A DNA stretch of 64,000 bases from NCBI GenBank assembly GCA_025267735.1, contig CM046311.1, forward strand, positions 25,027,020 to 25,091,019, written 5' to 3'. The notes under the pieces were generated by a model. It was not told where the DNA came from. It did no database searches and saw only the letters and a list, made by a program, of their open reading frames with translations. This stretch comes from Mactra quadrangularis. Taxonomy: Eukaryota; Mollusca; Bivalvia; Venerida; Mactridae. Of this stretch, positions 12,586-25,869 are shown one piece after another. Each line of letters begins with the position of its first letter. The stretch's first letter is position 1. Made by a program: the position numbers and the translations under genes.

Positions 12586-13171
12586 CCACTAAACGAAGAC
12601 AAAATCTTTATCATCAATCTAAAAACAATTAATACTAAAGATATAAAAGACTATAGAATATAACTGCCTTGTGATTATAGTAACTCTCCCTAGCGGGTTC
12701 CCTTTTAGTGGTCAAGTTCTTCAAAATATCGGTTTCTTATAAAAGTGGGGTACTTTAATAACATGTAAATTAGACTTCGGAGATACTCTCTCAGCCGATC
12801 AAATTGCTTGAAAAGTGTCTGATAAAACTTACAAGACAATGTAAAGAGTTGGATACATCCAATCGTTTTCCTGTGATTTACTCGAGAAACAACAAATATC
12901 TAAACTGTTGCTAAAAAGAAACGTCTCATTTCAACTAGGTACGTAATTTCCATGATCAGATTAACGAGAGTTACAGTTAGGCTATAAGATGTCCTTGGTG
13001 ACGTGTTTAACGTGAGGTCTGTCGTTTTTATGTCGTTAGACAAACATTGACGTTGCCATAATATAGCGACACTCACAGGGCATAATAGCTGGTCAATGTG
13101 ATATCAAAATTATATATGATTTGTTTGTTTTTGTAATTTTAACGTCGTAGCAATACGCTGTAATTGCATTT

Positions 13172-13418
13172 AACGGCGGCCAGTCAACCTACTTTATGTT
13201 CCTGGAAATGCTAAATCTTTGAATTTAGCTGTTAACCAATTACTGAGCGCATACTTTGGCCAGTGACTGACAACTGCCATACATAATTAATAATCATTGG
13301 CCCGAGGGAGAAATAAATTCATTACCGTGCTCGACAAAAGTATGCCCCGTCTGGGAATCGACCCCACAACCCCTTGACATGTAGACTTGTGTGGTACCAA
13401 CTGAGCTAGCTGAACAGC
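13172..13418 (-). mobile_element. tRNA-derived SINE, copy 2 of the 9510 family
   Basis: GGCGGCCAGTCAACCTAC, then TTTAGCTGTTAACCAATTACT, CCAGTGACTGACAACTG, and the reversed tRNA-like head (CTGGGAATCGACCCCACAAC, ACTGAGCTAGCTGAACAG). It is more diverged than copy 1. Confidence 0.7.
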
Positions 13419-14990
13419 ACAAACTTAGATAAAAAATAAAGATTGTTTGAAATGTTGTTTTAGTGGCACATAGTATTTGAGTATGTTTAGTGCATACATC
13501 ATACTTGTATACATTTCAATTCGGATAACTTATACAATTTTGATATTAATCATTGTGTTTATAAATTAAATATATATATTTGCTGTATAAATGATACCTT
13601 TGCTGAAGAGTTTCATCTACACGCATACTTGCTTAATAATTCCTATGTTTTGTCATATGTAATTGCACAGGTATATACACTTACTTCATTGTTAATAATT
13701 TATGTTCAATGTACTCATTACACCTTTTTACTTTCTAATGGTAGGGAATACTTGCTAGAGAAATTTGAAGAGAACCATGGAAGTGTTATTCATTGAAAAT
13801 ACAATAGGACATAATTGAAATAAACCATTCTCGATTGTTATTCAATTAAAATTGATTGTTATTACTATGATGTGCAATTAATTAAATTTATATGCACAGG
13901 ACTTTGTTCAATCGTCAGTTTTTATTCTGTGAGCCATGCCTATTTGGAACACTCATATCATAGACATGACTGTTGGTATAACTAGTAAATACTTAAATGA
14001 AAATAAATACAAACTATAATATTTCAAGTTCATTGTATATATGCGTGATATTGTTGATTCAACACTCGTTGTTCAAAATATCATAGTCAATAATAAAATG
14101 TGTCCCATGCATTAAACAAAACCATGCATCATTCAAATAAATCTATGTAGTATATAAATTTAAATAAAGTAATCAGTTAATTTGTGGAATGAGGTGTGTT
14201 CCTTTGTGTATGAATGTTCTTGAAATATAAAAATTCAAAAAATGCAATCATGCTTCACTAAGTGAAATCGTACTGTATATGATGTTGATGAATAGTTTGT
14301 CAGATGTATAAGGATAAGTTGATAATGTGTTCTATGGATTTTTCTGGAAAAAAATGGGGCGAGCGAGTGAAGAAAAAAAATGAAAGTCTTTATTCACTAG
14401 CTTTATGTGGCCGTTTGACCAAATTTTTATGGGCGATCGAGGAAATAAAAATAACTTTTTTGTAAAAACCATCGAAAGTAATGTGCGAGCTAATCCATAG
14501 AACATATGACCAATTTGTTGTGGCCTAAAAGCATATTTGATATAAATTTGAAGTGAAATGTTTAATTAAGACATTAATTAGATACATGTTTTGTTATTTA
14601 GTGTCATGTTCTATATTTTAATTTTGTATTGTGAGGATAAATAATATCATATTAAGTGGCATAAATTGAATGAAAGAGCTCATTCTCAGCCTTGCACACC
14701 CTTTAATGTAATTTGTTAAAAGATTAAATAATTTTGATGCAAAATGATAAAGTATATTCAATATACCGTAGATGTACTTAGTCTCTATGAAAATATCAAC
14801 AAATTAAATCATGCTTTACCATTTTTGCTGTATTAAACTTGATATAATTTAGGCACACAACGTTACAATTAAAATACAAGTGCTAGTACCTGTGAAGGTA
14901 TAAAAATTATGTGACAGTGTCTAACGTAGCTATGTGTTATGTTAATTCTGTGATCAGTGGGCTTTCAGAGAAGAGTTACCTATTTTATAT
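13419..14990. other. AT-rich sequence without recognised features
   Basis: Only short frames occur and there are no splice-flanked protein-like segments. The composition is uniformly AT-rich. Confidence 0.5.
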
Positions 14991-14994
14991 TCTA

Positions 14995-16540
14995 TTTTTA
15001 TACGCCCGTTTTGAAAAAAACGGTCGTATTATGTTATGCTGTTGTCCGTCTGTCCGTCCGTGGACAATTGCTTGTCCGGTTGATAACTCAAGAAAGGATG
15101 TACCTAGGTTCCTCAAATTTTATGTGTGGATAGCCCTTGGGTGGAGGTTGTTCCCTATTGATTTTGAGACCCCAGGGTTAAAGGCCAAGGTCACTGGGAC
15201 TTAAAATAGGTAAAACTTGTCCGGACAATAACTGAACCACCAATGTACCTAGGTTCACCAAATTTAATGTAAGAGTAGCCCATGTGTCAAAGATGTTCCC
15301 TATCGGTTTTGGGGCCCCTGGGTCAAAGGTCAAGGTCACAGGGGCATCATATGGGAAAAAACTTGTCCTGACAATAACTTAACAACCAATCTACCAAGGT
15401 TCACCAAATTTTATGTGAAAGTAGCCCATGTGTCAAGGATGTTCCCAATCGGTTTTGGGGCCCCAGGGTCAAAGGTCAAGGTCACAGGGACATCATATTG
15501 AAAAACCATGTCCGGACCATAACTCAACAACGACTGTACCTAGGTTCACCAAATTTTATGTAAGAGTAGCCCATGTGTCAAAGATGTGCCCTATAGGTTT
15601 ATGGGGCCCCAGGTTCAAAGGTCAAGGTCACAGTGGCATAATATGGAAAAACTTTGTCCGGACAATAACTGAACCACCAATGTACCTAGGTTCACCAAAT
15701 TTTATGTGAGAGTAGCCCATAAGTCAAGGATATGCCCTATTGATTTTGGGGCCCCTGGGTCAAAGGTCAAGGTCACAGTGGCATCATATTGAAAAACATT
15801 GTCCGGGTAATAACTCAACAATGACTGTACCACCAATGACTAGGTTCACCAAATTTCATGTGAGAGTAGCCCATGTGTCAAGGTTCACAAAATTTTATGT
15901 GAATGTAGCCCTTGTGTCAAGGATGTTCCCAATAGGTTTTGGGGCCCCAGGCCCAAAGATCAAGGTCACAGAGGCATCATATGGAAAAACCTAGTCCAGA
16001 CAATAACTGAACAACCAATGTACCTAGGTTCACTAAATTATAGGTGAGAGTAGCCCATGTGTCATGGTTATGTCCTATTGGTTTTGGGGCCCCTGGGTCA
16101 AAGGTCAAGGTCACAGGGGCATCATGTTGAAAAACATTGTCCGTGTAGTAAATCAACAATGACTGCACCTAAGTTCACCAAATTTCATGTGAGAGTAGCC
16201 CATGTGTCAAGGATGTTCCCTTGGTTTTAGGGCCCCTGGGTCAAGTTTAAACCATCACCCAGAAGATATCAAATTACCAAGCAGTGACTTCAAATGTTCA
16301 ATCAATATGTTAATAAAGTCAAAATGACAAACAATGGAAATAATGCTATATTTAATAAGTAACATGAATTTAGTTCACCAAATTTAATGTGAGGGTAGCC
16401 CATGTGTCAAGGATGTTCCCAATTGGTTTTGGGTCAAAACTGGGTCAAAGGTCAAGGTCACAGGGGCATCATGTGGAAAATCCTTGTCCGGACAATAACT
16501 AAACAATGATTGTACCTAGGTTAACCAAATTTTATGTGGA
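14995..16540 (+). repeat. tandem element of about 146-bp units (TTATACGCCCG family)
   Basis: It begins TTTTATACGCCCGTTTTGAA with a hairpin (CCGTTTTGAAAAAAACGG), then a CCGTCTGTCCGTCCGTGG stretch. Repeated units follow, each containing GTCCGGACAATAACT, ACCTAGGTTCACCAAATTT, AGTAGCCCATGTGTCAAGGA and GGTCAAAGGTCAAGGTCAC. The last motif recurs near 15173, 15326, 15471, 15617, 15763, 15956, 16099 and 16449, giving about eight units. Around 16245-16370 a unit is interrupted by unrelated sequence. Plus-strand frames through it are repeat translations, not proteins. Confidence 0.9.
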
Positions 16541-16659
16541 TCATTGTTTGTTTGGGTTTGTTTGTTTGGGTTTTACGGCGCACCAACACAGAAAGGTCAC
16601 ATCGCGCCGAAAGCTATTAATGATAATAATTATTCAAACTATATTAATGATGTAAAAAT

Positions 16660-19600
16660 CTATATCTTATTATAAACATTTATTTCTTTCAAAAAGTTAA
16701 GTATAGCATATGCTGGTACAGATTCAATAAGTTCTTTAAGTGAGTTTACTTTAAAATGTTTGTCACGAATGTATTTAAGATCCTGACAGTCAAGGAGAAC
16801 GTGTTTTACATTGAAATGCTCGTCACATGGTATGCATTTAGGTGCTTCTTCTCTTTTGAGAAGGTATGAATGTGTTAATCTAGTATGACCAAATCTACAT
16901 CGCGAAATTACTGTTTGATCTCTGCGATTAGAAAATATAATTGACGAAGATGAATTAAGGGTTGGCTTTATGTCTCGTAATTTATCAAAAATTGCATTGT
17001 TCCACAATGTTTGCCATTTTGATTTAATTAACGTGTTTATTGAACATTTGAAGTCACTGCTTGGCAATTTGATATCCACTGGTTGAAGGTTTAAAGATTG
17101 TTTGGCTAAAATATCAACTTTTTCATTTCCTTGTATACCAATATGGCTTGGTATCCAGCAGAGGTGTACTGTTTTAGATTTTAAAATTTCATGCAATTTC
17201 AATTCGATACTTTTAACAAGAATATTGTCTAAATTACGATTTTTTATGGCCAATAATACAGATAGAGAATCTGAAAAAATGATAAAATTACTATTAGTAC
17301 TATTTGATATGTATGATAAAGCAAGATCTATTGCTTTGACTTCAGCTGTAAATATGGATGCCTGGTCAGGCAATCGCATTCTTGCAACAAAAGAATTTCC
17401 ATATGCAGCGCAACCAACTTTGTTATCATCTTTAGAGCCGTCAGTAAATAAATGTGTACAATCTTTATATTTTTCTAAGATGTTAACGAATTCCGATTTA
17501 AAAGCCTCTGGGCTGGTAATAGATTTACGTAAGTTTGATAAATCAATGTTAACGTTTGGTTTGTTGTAGGTTCAAGGAGGGAAATTTTCATCAAAGTTCT
17601 GTAGAACGGAAGAGGTGTTAATATTAAGCATTTCTAAGTCGTTTTTAACGCGCAGGCCAAATGGTTTAATTTCGTTTGGTTTGTTGTCAAATTTATCAAT
17701 GTAATTTGGTTGAAAAACAACTTTTCGCGCCGGGTTACTATTGTTAGAAGATATTCGAGTTGCGTATTGTAATGAAAGCTTTTGACGACGTAATTTTAAT
17801 GATGGCTCGTTAGCTTCAACATAAAGACTTTCAACAGGTGAAGTTTTAAATGCACTAAGGGCGATACGTAAGCCCTGGTTATGTATTGTATCAAGCATTT
17901 GCAAGTACGATTTACGTGCTGATCCATACACAATTGACCCATAATCTAGTTTTGAACGAACAAGTCTTCTGTATAATTTAAGTAATGTTTGGGAATCAGA
18001 TCCCCAATCAGTATGTGAAAGTACTTTAAGTATATTTAAAGCTTTGATACATTTTGTTTTTAGAGACTTTAAGTGTGGTATAAAAGAGAGTTTTTTATCG
18101 AATGTAACGCCTAAAAATTTAGCTTCATTTACAACAGGGATTTTTGAGCCAGAAATGTAAAGTTCAGGATCATTATGATGCTTTCTTAATCGACAAAAAT
18201 GTACACATTGTGTTTTTGACTTGGAAAATTTAAAACCATTTTCTGTTGCCCACTTTTGGATTTTATCCAAGTTTTGTTGTAGTTGGCGTTCGATACTTCG
18301 AATATTTTTAGAACGATAACAGATTAAAAAGTCATCTACATATAATGAGCAATCTGTACCAGGATTTATAACCTTAACAATATTATTAATTTTTAGACCA
18401 AAGAGGGTAACTGATAATATACTGCCTTGTGGTACGCCTTGTTCTCGTTTGTGGCTATCTGATAATGTTGATCCTAATTTAACTTGAAAACTTCTGTCAG
18501 ACAGAAAACTAGATATTTACATTGGTAGTCTACCGTTTAGACCGGCATCTTTTAAATCTTTGAGAATACCATATTTCCAAGTTGTATCGTAAGCTTTCTC
18601 AAGATCAAAGAAAATTGAAACTACATGTTGTTTATTGACAAAAGCCTCTCTTATGAATCTTTCGAGGCGTACTAAATGATCATTTGTACTTCGCTGTTTT
18701 CGAAAACCAGATTGGAAATTAGTTATAATACCGTTAGATTCTAAATACCAGATGAGTCTTTTATTAACCATGCGTTCAAAGGTTTTACAAATACAACTAG
18801 TTAGAGATATTGGTCGGTAGTTAAGGAGGTCAGTATTGTCTTTACCCGATTTCGGAATTGGTATTATTAAATATTCCTTCCAGGAATCTGGAATTTTACC
18901 AGATATCCATATATCATTAAAATATCGAGCAATAAATGTTGAGATACCAACGGGAGGTGTTTTAAAAATTGATAATAAATTTCATCAGGGCCAGCAGCTG
19001 TATCTTTGGCATGCTTAATAGAATCGGTTAAATCGTCAATTGTAAAGAGGGTGTTATACTCTTCTTCGTTGTTAGAATGAAAATTAATCTTTTGTTTTTC
19101 TGAGTTAGATTTGACCTTTTTAAATTCTTCAGTGTAGTGTGCTGAAGAAGAATTATGTTCAAAAGTTTCCGCCAGCGTGTTGGCTATATCTTTTGTAGTT
19201 TTTGCTACGCTTGAATCTTTACGTTTGAGATGAGCAGTAGGAACTTTTTTGTGTTTACCATTAATTTTACGAACTGCTTCCCAAACTTTTTTAATTGGAG
19301 TGTTGGCGTTAATTTTAGAAACATATGACTGCCATGATTTACGTTTAGAAAACTTAAATGTTCTACGAGCTTGTGCTCGTAGGATTCTATAATTGTCTAG
19401 ATTTGCAGCTGTAGGGCAAACCTGAAATTTTTTAAGTGCTGCTTTTCGTTTCCGATATGATCTTCTGCACTCATCGTTGAACCATGGTTTTTTAATTTTA
19501 CTTGTGTTTTTCATTGAAGTTTAAGAATACACTCATCAGCTATCTTTGATAGAGTGGACGCAAAGAGATTAGCTTTATCCGAAGAGTTGGAAAAATTCGG

Positions 19601-20350
19601 GCTTGTTAAATCATCAGAACATAATTTGTTAAATTGTTCCCCGTTCGCTTTTGAGAATTTTTTAATAAGAGCGGTTGTTTACTGGAACAGAGTCGTTTAA
19701 AGTTAACAACAATGGAAAGTGGTCACTGCCATATTGTTCGTCTAGAACTGACCAAGCAAAATCCATGTATATTGATGGATGTGATAATGTGAGGTCTATA
19801 CAAGAAAAACTTCCTGTGGCTGGATGTAAGTAAGTTGGTGACTTGTCATTTAAAAGGCATAGTTGAACATTATCAATGAACTTTTCTGTAATGCTGCCTT
19901 TATTATTTGTAGATGTACTTCCCCATATTGGATTATGCGCATTAAAATCGCCGAGTAAAAAGAATGGTTCTGGGAGTTGTTTAGTTAAATTTTCTATGTC
20001 TTCAACAGTTATAGATAAATTGGGAGGGAGATATAAGGAGCACATTGTTATAGGTCTGTGCAAAGTTACTTTAACGGCTACGGCTTGTAGATTAGTTCGT
20101 ATCTGAATTTGTTGTTGAGGAATACAGTTTGAAACCGCAATCGTTGAGCCACCAGATGCTCTTATTGTGTCTGTGCAAATTTTATTATAAAGCGTATAGT
20201 CCTTTATTGATGTTTTATCATTTGTAGATAGGAATGTTTCTTGAAGACAGACAACTTTCGGGGAGTATTTTGATAATAAGAGAAGTAAATCGTTGTAATT
20301 TGATTTAAGACCACGACAATTCCCTTGAAGTATAGTTTGATTTACGGTTC
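16660..20350 (-). pseudogene. LINE ORF2: endonuclease, reverse transcriptase, RNase H (broken)
   Basis: The enzyme would nick target DNA and copy the LINE RNA at the nick. The AP-endonuclease domain (about 20350-19662) shows GNCRGL, VCLQETF, LLGDFNAHNPIWG and SDHFPL, all expected catalytic motifs. The linker has PWFNDECR. The reverse transcriptase (about 18990-18000) has AAGPDEI, LNYRPISL, FFDLEKAYD (motif A) and YVDDF (motif C). RNase H (17390-16660) has AEVKAIDLAL, FSDSLSVLLAI and a WIPSHIGIQGNEKVD end. Frame changes occur near 19600, 18960, 18515 and 17570, so no full protein can be made. The last frame ends about 110 bp before the tail. Confidence 0.9.
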
Positions 20351-20368
20351 AACGAAAAGTAAAAAAAC

Positions 20369-21568
20369 TTACTTCGGAAACTTAACAGGACTTCGCGCCG
20401 AAGTCCGGGGAGGAGAGCAGTGGACACCCATGTCCTCGTCCTCCATCGACTCGATGTCACTCATAAGAGCCTCGAATCGGTTGGAGGACGAGACAGGGTC
20501 CCTCTCCGCTTTTCTAACTCGGTCGGTTAGGACGACCTTTTTGGGTGATTGCCTTTGAATCACCCGCTCAGGAGACGGAGAAGCCTGTGAGACCCGCCTC
20601 TGAGGTACAGATGAGGTACTTGTAGATGTTGTCTGTGAACTTGTACTTGATTTGGACGTATTACGTGAAAGAATAGGAGACGGTTTTTGCACTGGAGTGA
20701 TTTCAAGAGGAGAACACTAACATAAATTGACCTGCACAGCAGAATCAACCATCTTTACTGGTTTTGATACAACAGCTGAATAAGAATTATTCTTGGAACT
20801 TTCTACAAGCTTGCGTGCATCAGGAAAAGATAAACTTTGTGTATATTTAACACGGAGAACTTCTTTTTCTGTCTTCCAGACTAAGCAAGAACGGGAGGTT
20901 GCAAAATGATTACCCCCACAGTTTGAACATTTGACATCATTAGAACAGTTTTCAAGCGGACCAGCATGAGAAGTACCACATTTACGGCATATATTCTCTC
21001 TAGTGCATTTAGTTTCATGATGTCCATATTTAAAGCATTTGTAACACTGCATCGGGTTTGGTATGTACATCTCAACGCGAACGTTGAGATACCCAACTCG
21101 AAGTGAAGTTGGAAGAATGGGGGTATCAAAAGTTAAAATGTATGTGTGTGTAGGAACACGTTTACCGTCTCTGGTGGATAGAATACGTTTGGCATTTGAG
21201 ACACATTGAGAGCTTAGCTCTTTTACAATGTCTGCCTCTGACATTTCTGCAAGGTCAGGGCAGCGAATGACTCCTTTGGAAGAATTGAGGGTATTGTGAA
21301 CAGTGCAAAAAGATTTAATGTTAAAAAAGGATTTTAATTTGAGCAAATTATCTGATTGTTGTTTTCTTTGCACCTCGACCAGGAGTTCTCCACCACGGAG
21401 CTTCCTGACCGATTTCGGAGTTCCTATGAGTTCAGAAATGGTCTTTTCAATTACAAACGGGTTCAGCTGTGCTAGTTTTTCATCTCCCAGCGCTTCTACT
21501 ACGAGAAAGCGTGGAAAGGATTGACTTGATGTTTCAATTGAAATGTTTGGTGATTCGTCTGACTTACG
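20369..21568 (-). pseudogene. LINE ORF1 (gag-like, CCHC knuckles), frame-broken
   Basis: This is an RNA-binding nucleocapsid-like protein of the LINE. The open frame runs from the 5' truncation (SDESPNISIETSSQSFPRFL) without its own start codon to a stop near 20717. It carries three zinc knuckles in a row: CYKCFKYGHHETKC, CRKCGTSHAGPLENC and CSNCGGNHFATSRSC. A frame change near 20700 moves the C-terminal Ser/Pro-rich tail into another frame (20692-20369). The missing start and the frame break make it non-functional. Confidence 0.88.
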
Positions 21569-21710
21569 TTTTTATACGCCCGTTTTGAAAAAACGGTCGT
21601 ATTATGTTATGATGTTGTCCGTCTGTCCGTCCGTCCGTGGACAATTGCTTGTCCGGATGATAACTCAAGAAAGGATATACCTAGGTTCCTAAACTTTTAG
21701 GTGTGGATAG
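21569..21710 (+). repeat. head of the TTATACGCCCG tandem element
   Basis: It repeats the first 140 bp of the element at 14995 (TTTATACGCCCGTTTTGAAA, CGTCTGTCCGTCCGTCCG, AAGGATATACCTAGGTTCC). It lies directly at the truncated 5' end of the LINE and is cut at GTGTGGATAG by the next element. Confidence 0.85.
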
Positions 21711-22833
21711 TAGTGATGTTCCGATTATCGCCGACGTCGCCGAAATCGGTTAGAAAAATTTCAGCGACGATTAATCGATTACGATTTCTGTGGACGGCGA
21801 TGCGTCGCGGAAAACTAGCCCGTGCCAAAGGGAGATAATTCACTTTCGTGTGCGCGCTATAATGGCGGATTCGGCAGAAAATGTGTTCAAGAACAACCTT
21901 TATTCGACGTAACCCACGTGCCCGACACGAGTGATTTCGCCGACGAGCGAGCGAAAATCTTAGTCAGTAGCCCGATCGCGCGAGTCCTCTTTACGTATCC
22001 GAATCATGTTTGTATCCGAAAAAGGTGTACTCGAACGCACTTTTACGTTAACTTTTATCTGAGACTTTTGCGTATAAGTACGCTTTTACACATTCATAGT
22101 TCCGTTTCGTAATCAAATTAAAGATGAAAAATTTAATGTTGACCAGCAAACTTTTGTCTTACCGCTTCTAAATGATAAAGCTTAACTTTTGGTCAAGGTC
22201 ATTTGTCATAAACGAATTTTTCACTGAGCGCGTTTTTAGGCTACCATATAAATAAAACTAGCTGCCATACAGCATAGAGATTGAAGCTGTTCATTTCACG
22301 ATGATTTCTCAATAATGATGTTATGTTTGAAATCATACAACAGAAGTATTAAAAACGTCAGAGTAAATGTAAAACATTCGTCCCCAATAATTTCGTACTC
22401 GGCACGTTTTGGATTTTTTTTTCAAATATTTTTTTCAATATTGGAAAATAATCATATTTAAACGAATTTACAATAATTGTTTAGTTCAAAATTGAAAATA
22501 TGTTATTTAATCTAATTGATCAGAACGGATCTTTGGTTAAAGACATGTAAAATACAGTTTATTTTGTTGTTTTTTTTCCACTCAGATGAGTGAACTGGTG
22601 CCATATTGTTCATATTAAGCTAAGAAGCAAGATAAGAAAATAATAAATAATGTATACAACATTTAAATCATTGAAATAGATGTATATTTTGCATGTTTAT
22701 GTAAGACAATGACCAGAATTTATCTATATAAATTTTGGCATCCAACCGATTATAATCGGAAAGTCAGTCGGTTGAGCCCAACCGATTCCTCCGATTAATC
22801 GATTGTGGATTTTCCAACCAATTGCCATCACTA
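21711..22833. mobile_element. hAT-like non-autonomous element
   Basis: The ends are TAGTGATG and CATCACTA in inverted orientation. Behind them are related subterminal blocks (CCGATTA..CGATTAATCGATTACGATT on the left; CCGATTAATCGATTGTGGATT on the right). TAGTGATG/CAGTG-type ends with such blocks are usual for the hAT superfamily. No clear 8-bp target duplication is visible (GTGGATAG against CTTAGCGA). Just inside, ATGGCGGATTCGGCAGAAAA opens a frame of about 15 codons, possibly a relic of a transposase first exon. Confidence 0.6.
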
Positions 22834-24289
22834 CTTAGCGATATATAATTAGGCTACTTTTTAGATTTGCTTAATTCTTTAAAGAGTATTGTGTTTATAT
22901 AAGATAGATTTGATTCCAATTCCCACCAACTGTCACTCAAACGTAGGCCTACGGTTTATATATGTCGCTCGACCGTTTTTGCAGACGAGTGTCTCGAAAG
23001 ATTTAGAATTATATCATGTCAAAATTTCCATTCAATACATGTTAAAACTAAAAGGTTACCACTGAAAATGTTTTTTAAAAAAGCTTTCGGTAATAGGAAT
23101 GTTAAGAGTAATATTTGATATTTAATCCTACTACACGTCTTAAGATTATGAACCTTTTAACCATACACACATATGGGTCTTTAAGATACTGCATAATACT
23201 AGTATGTTATGTTTAGATGACAACAGATTGTAAATAAGTGTCTCGTGTACGTTATGTCCCTTTCTCGCTTCCGTAGTTTTATTTTTAACTAAAACCCTCT
23301 ACACAAAATCGTTTTTATTACGTATTTTGATTTTCAATACATCTTTTAAGTGGAAAGAAAACACATTTAATTTATTTTAGAAACACGCAAATAAACTCAC
23401 AAAGATAAAAATAAAGAGTTATGAATTTTAGCGACGCGGTACACGGATGTGTTGACAGTCTTGACCTCGGTATCATAAGACTTATTTTTACTAGACAGAA
23501 GGATGTTCGACTATATTTAATTCTAATATACATTCTACAAAGCCTCTAAACAAGTTTTATGTTCATATAAATAACTTACCGATTAAAAAAATTCTGAAAA
23601 CAAGCTTCACATTTAAGAATGAAAATTATTCACAATAATTTCGAAAATATGGCGGTGCGAATGTTATATTATGACGTCATTTTGTGACGTATTTTCTGGA
23701 AAAACACTAGTATGGTGTCCGCATATTGCCATCGTGAATTTTCCAATTTTGCATGTTTTAAAAGTGTGTTTATGCAAAATGTGCACATGCGATTTTATGC
23801 AATTTTTTGTGTGAGCTTTTGAGATCATATCCTTTCGTGTAGAATTAATTTAATTTCTTTTGCAAGGACTTCAACCCCAAAAGTTAGCCTGACTAGCCTA
23901 TATTGACATCTTTAACGACTGTCACAGTATCATCCCTGAAAAATTGAAGTAACATTAACACTGATGAATCCTATTAAAGATGCTATTTACATTATATATA
24001 TATACTACAGTAATTAATGACTGATATGAAATATATTTTATTTAATGTAAATACTTCTATTTGCAATCATTTTATGTAAGAAATAATTGGTCACAGTAAA
24101 GGGTTGAAAGCTGATAGTTTCAGTTGTTCCGCTGTGTCATATTGTTTAAAAAGTGATTCTCCAATTTCAGGAATATGAGTCACATGACCATTAAAAAGTT
24201 ATCAAACTTCAATAATCCATTTCAGATGCATAACAATGGTTTATTCAGAATACCTTATATGAAATCAGGATATGAAAGTGTTCAATCAC
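22834..24289. other. AT-rich sequence without recognised gene
   Basis: No exon-like frames were seen. A CpG-bearing patch at 23640-23760 (AATATGGCGGTGCGAATG, TGACGTCATTTTGTGACGT) contains a CRE-like TGACGTCA and might be a promoter, but no gene is recognised next to it. Confidence 0.4.
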
Positions 24290-24967
24290 ACCTGAGGTGC
24301 GTTCAACAATGCGAGCGCTCGGGGCGACATCGATGGTGCGAGTGCTCGCGATTCAGCTCGAGAGGTGTTTCGCTTAGAAATTGTTATATAAATAGACTTC
24401 AGTTTATATGAGTTACCTCCCTTGATCTAAAATATTTTATAATAAATGTATACTTGTATATCATAAAGAATAAAGCTTATACATGTATAACAAAAAACAA
24501 GCAAATGTGACTTCACATGCAAATTAATTTTCTTTTCTTTACTAACTCAAACATGGTTTACCAGACGGCTCATCAGTGATTACTTATTAGTTAATACATT
24601 ATTACTACTATGTGTATTTAAATGATGTTGTTTTACATTTTATACACAATACCCACCAAAAGTGCGGAGTCATTTTCACTTTGCAGGCCTACTAAATAGT
24701 TTCGTCTAAAATTTGAAAACTGATTATTTTAAAAAGCTTTTTATTTTTATTTTTTTGTTTATCCCTTTCCTTATAACTGAGTCTACTAAAATAGCAAACA
24801 AAATACATTATAGAAAATACATTATTACAATAAACATAGTTTTTCAGGCTTAAGGGTGGCTTTGTTTGTTTGTTTGTGTTTTACGGCGCACCAACACAAA
24901 AAGGTCATATCGCGCCGAATGCAATCAATGATACTATCAATTCAAACGAAACTAATGATGTAATGCT

Positions 24968-25705
24968 TTAAATCTTATTATATATATTTATTTCCTTCAA
25001 AAAGTTAAGTACAGCATATGATGGTACAGACTCAAAAAGTTCTTTGAGTGAGTTATCTTTAAAATGTTTGTCACGGATGTCTTTAAGGTCCTGACAGTCA
25101 AGGAGAACGTGTTTGATATTGAAATGTTCGTCACAGGGTATACATTTAGGTGCTTCTTCTCTTTTGAGAAGGTATGAATGTGTTAATCTGGTTTGACCAA
25201 TTCTACATCGCGAAATCACTATTTGATCTCTGCGATTAGAAAATATAATTGACGAAGATGAATTAAGGGTTGGCTTTATGTCACGTAATTTATTAAAAAT
25301 TGCATTGTTCCACTATGTTTGCCATTTTGGTTTAATTAACGTGTTTATTGAACATTTGAAGTCACTTTTTGGTAATTTGATATCTACTGGTTGAAGGTTT
25401 AAAGATTCTTTGGCTAAAATATCAACTTTTTCATTTCCTTGTATACCAATATGGCTTGGTATCCAGCAGAGGTGTACTGTTTTAGATTGTAAAATTTCAT
25501 GTAATTTTAATTCGATACTTTTAATAAGAATATTGTCAGAACTACGATTTTTTTATGGCCAATAATACAGATAGAGAATCTGAAAAAATGATAAAATTAC
25601 TATTAGTACTATTTGATATGTATGATAAAGCAAGATATATTCCTTTGACTTCAGCTGTAAATATGGATGCCTGGTCAGGCAATCGCATTCTTGCAACAAA
25701 AGAAT
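24968..25705 (-). pseudogene. LINE RNase H remnant
   Basis: It matches the RNase H end of ORF2 at 16660-17390 (SRCRIGQTRLTHSYLLKREE, CIPCDEHFNIKHVLLDCQDL) with scattered indels. It is part of the twin-primed insertion. Confidence 0.85.
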
Positions 25706-25792
25706 TATAGACTCATCTGGTATTTAGAATCAAACGGTATTATTATTATACCCCCGCAAACGAAGTTTTCGGGGGTATACTGGAATCACCCT

Positions 25793-25869
25793 GGTGGTTG
25801 GTTGGTTGGTTGGTTTGTTGGTTGGTTGGTTGGTTGGTTGGTTGGTTGGTTTGTTGGTTGGTTGGTTGG
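25793..25869 (+). repeat. (GGTT)n microsatellite
   Basis: About 18 GGTT units with three GTTT interruptions, located just inside the left hairpin of the 25747 element. The homologous tract at 62760-62787 is much shorter. Confidence 0.95.

Larger units (their letters stand above)
16541..21568 (-). mobile_element. near full-length non-LTR retrotransposon (I/Nimb-like LINE) with (CAAA)n tail
   Basis: On the minus strand the order is ORF1 with three CCHC knuckles, then ORF2 with AP endonuclease, reverse transcriptase and RNase H, then a short 3' UTR ending GTGCGCCGTAAAACCCAAAC with CAAA repeats. An RNase H plus APE endonuclease and a knuckle-bearing ORF1 point to the I/Nimb/Jockey group; the exact clade is inference. 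Several frame breaks show it is dead. Its 5' end is cut inside ORF1 and abuts another copy of the TTATACGCCCG repeat. Six fragments of the same family lie elsewhere in the window (12394, 24861, 26701, 32235, 44051 and 54866). Confidence 0.93.

Noticed and set aside
15428..15994. Plus-strand proteins rich in GPQGQRSRSQ
   Set aside because: They are translations of the 146-bp tandem repeat and repeat themselves with its period; no independent coding evidence.
17102..17569. 155-codon plus-strand frame
   Set aside because: It is antisense to the RNase H part of the LINE, whose motifs are on the minus strand.
21711..22833. 8-bp hAT target duplication
   Set aside because: The flanks GTGGATAG and CTTAGCGA do not match, so hAT assignment rests on the ends alone and confidence was lowered.
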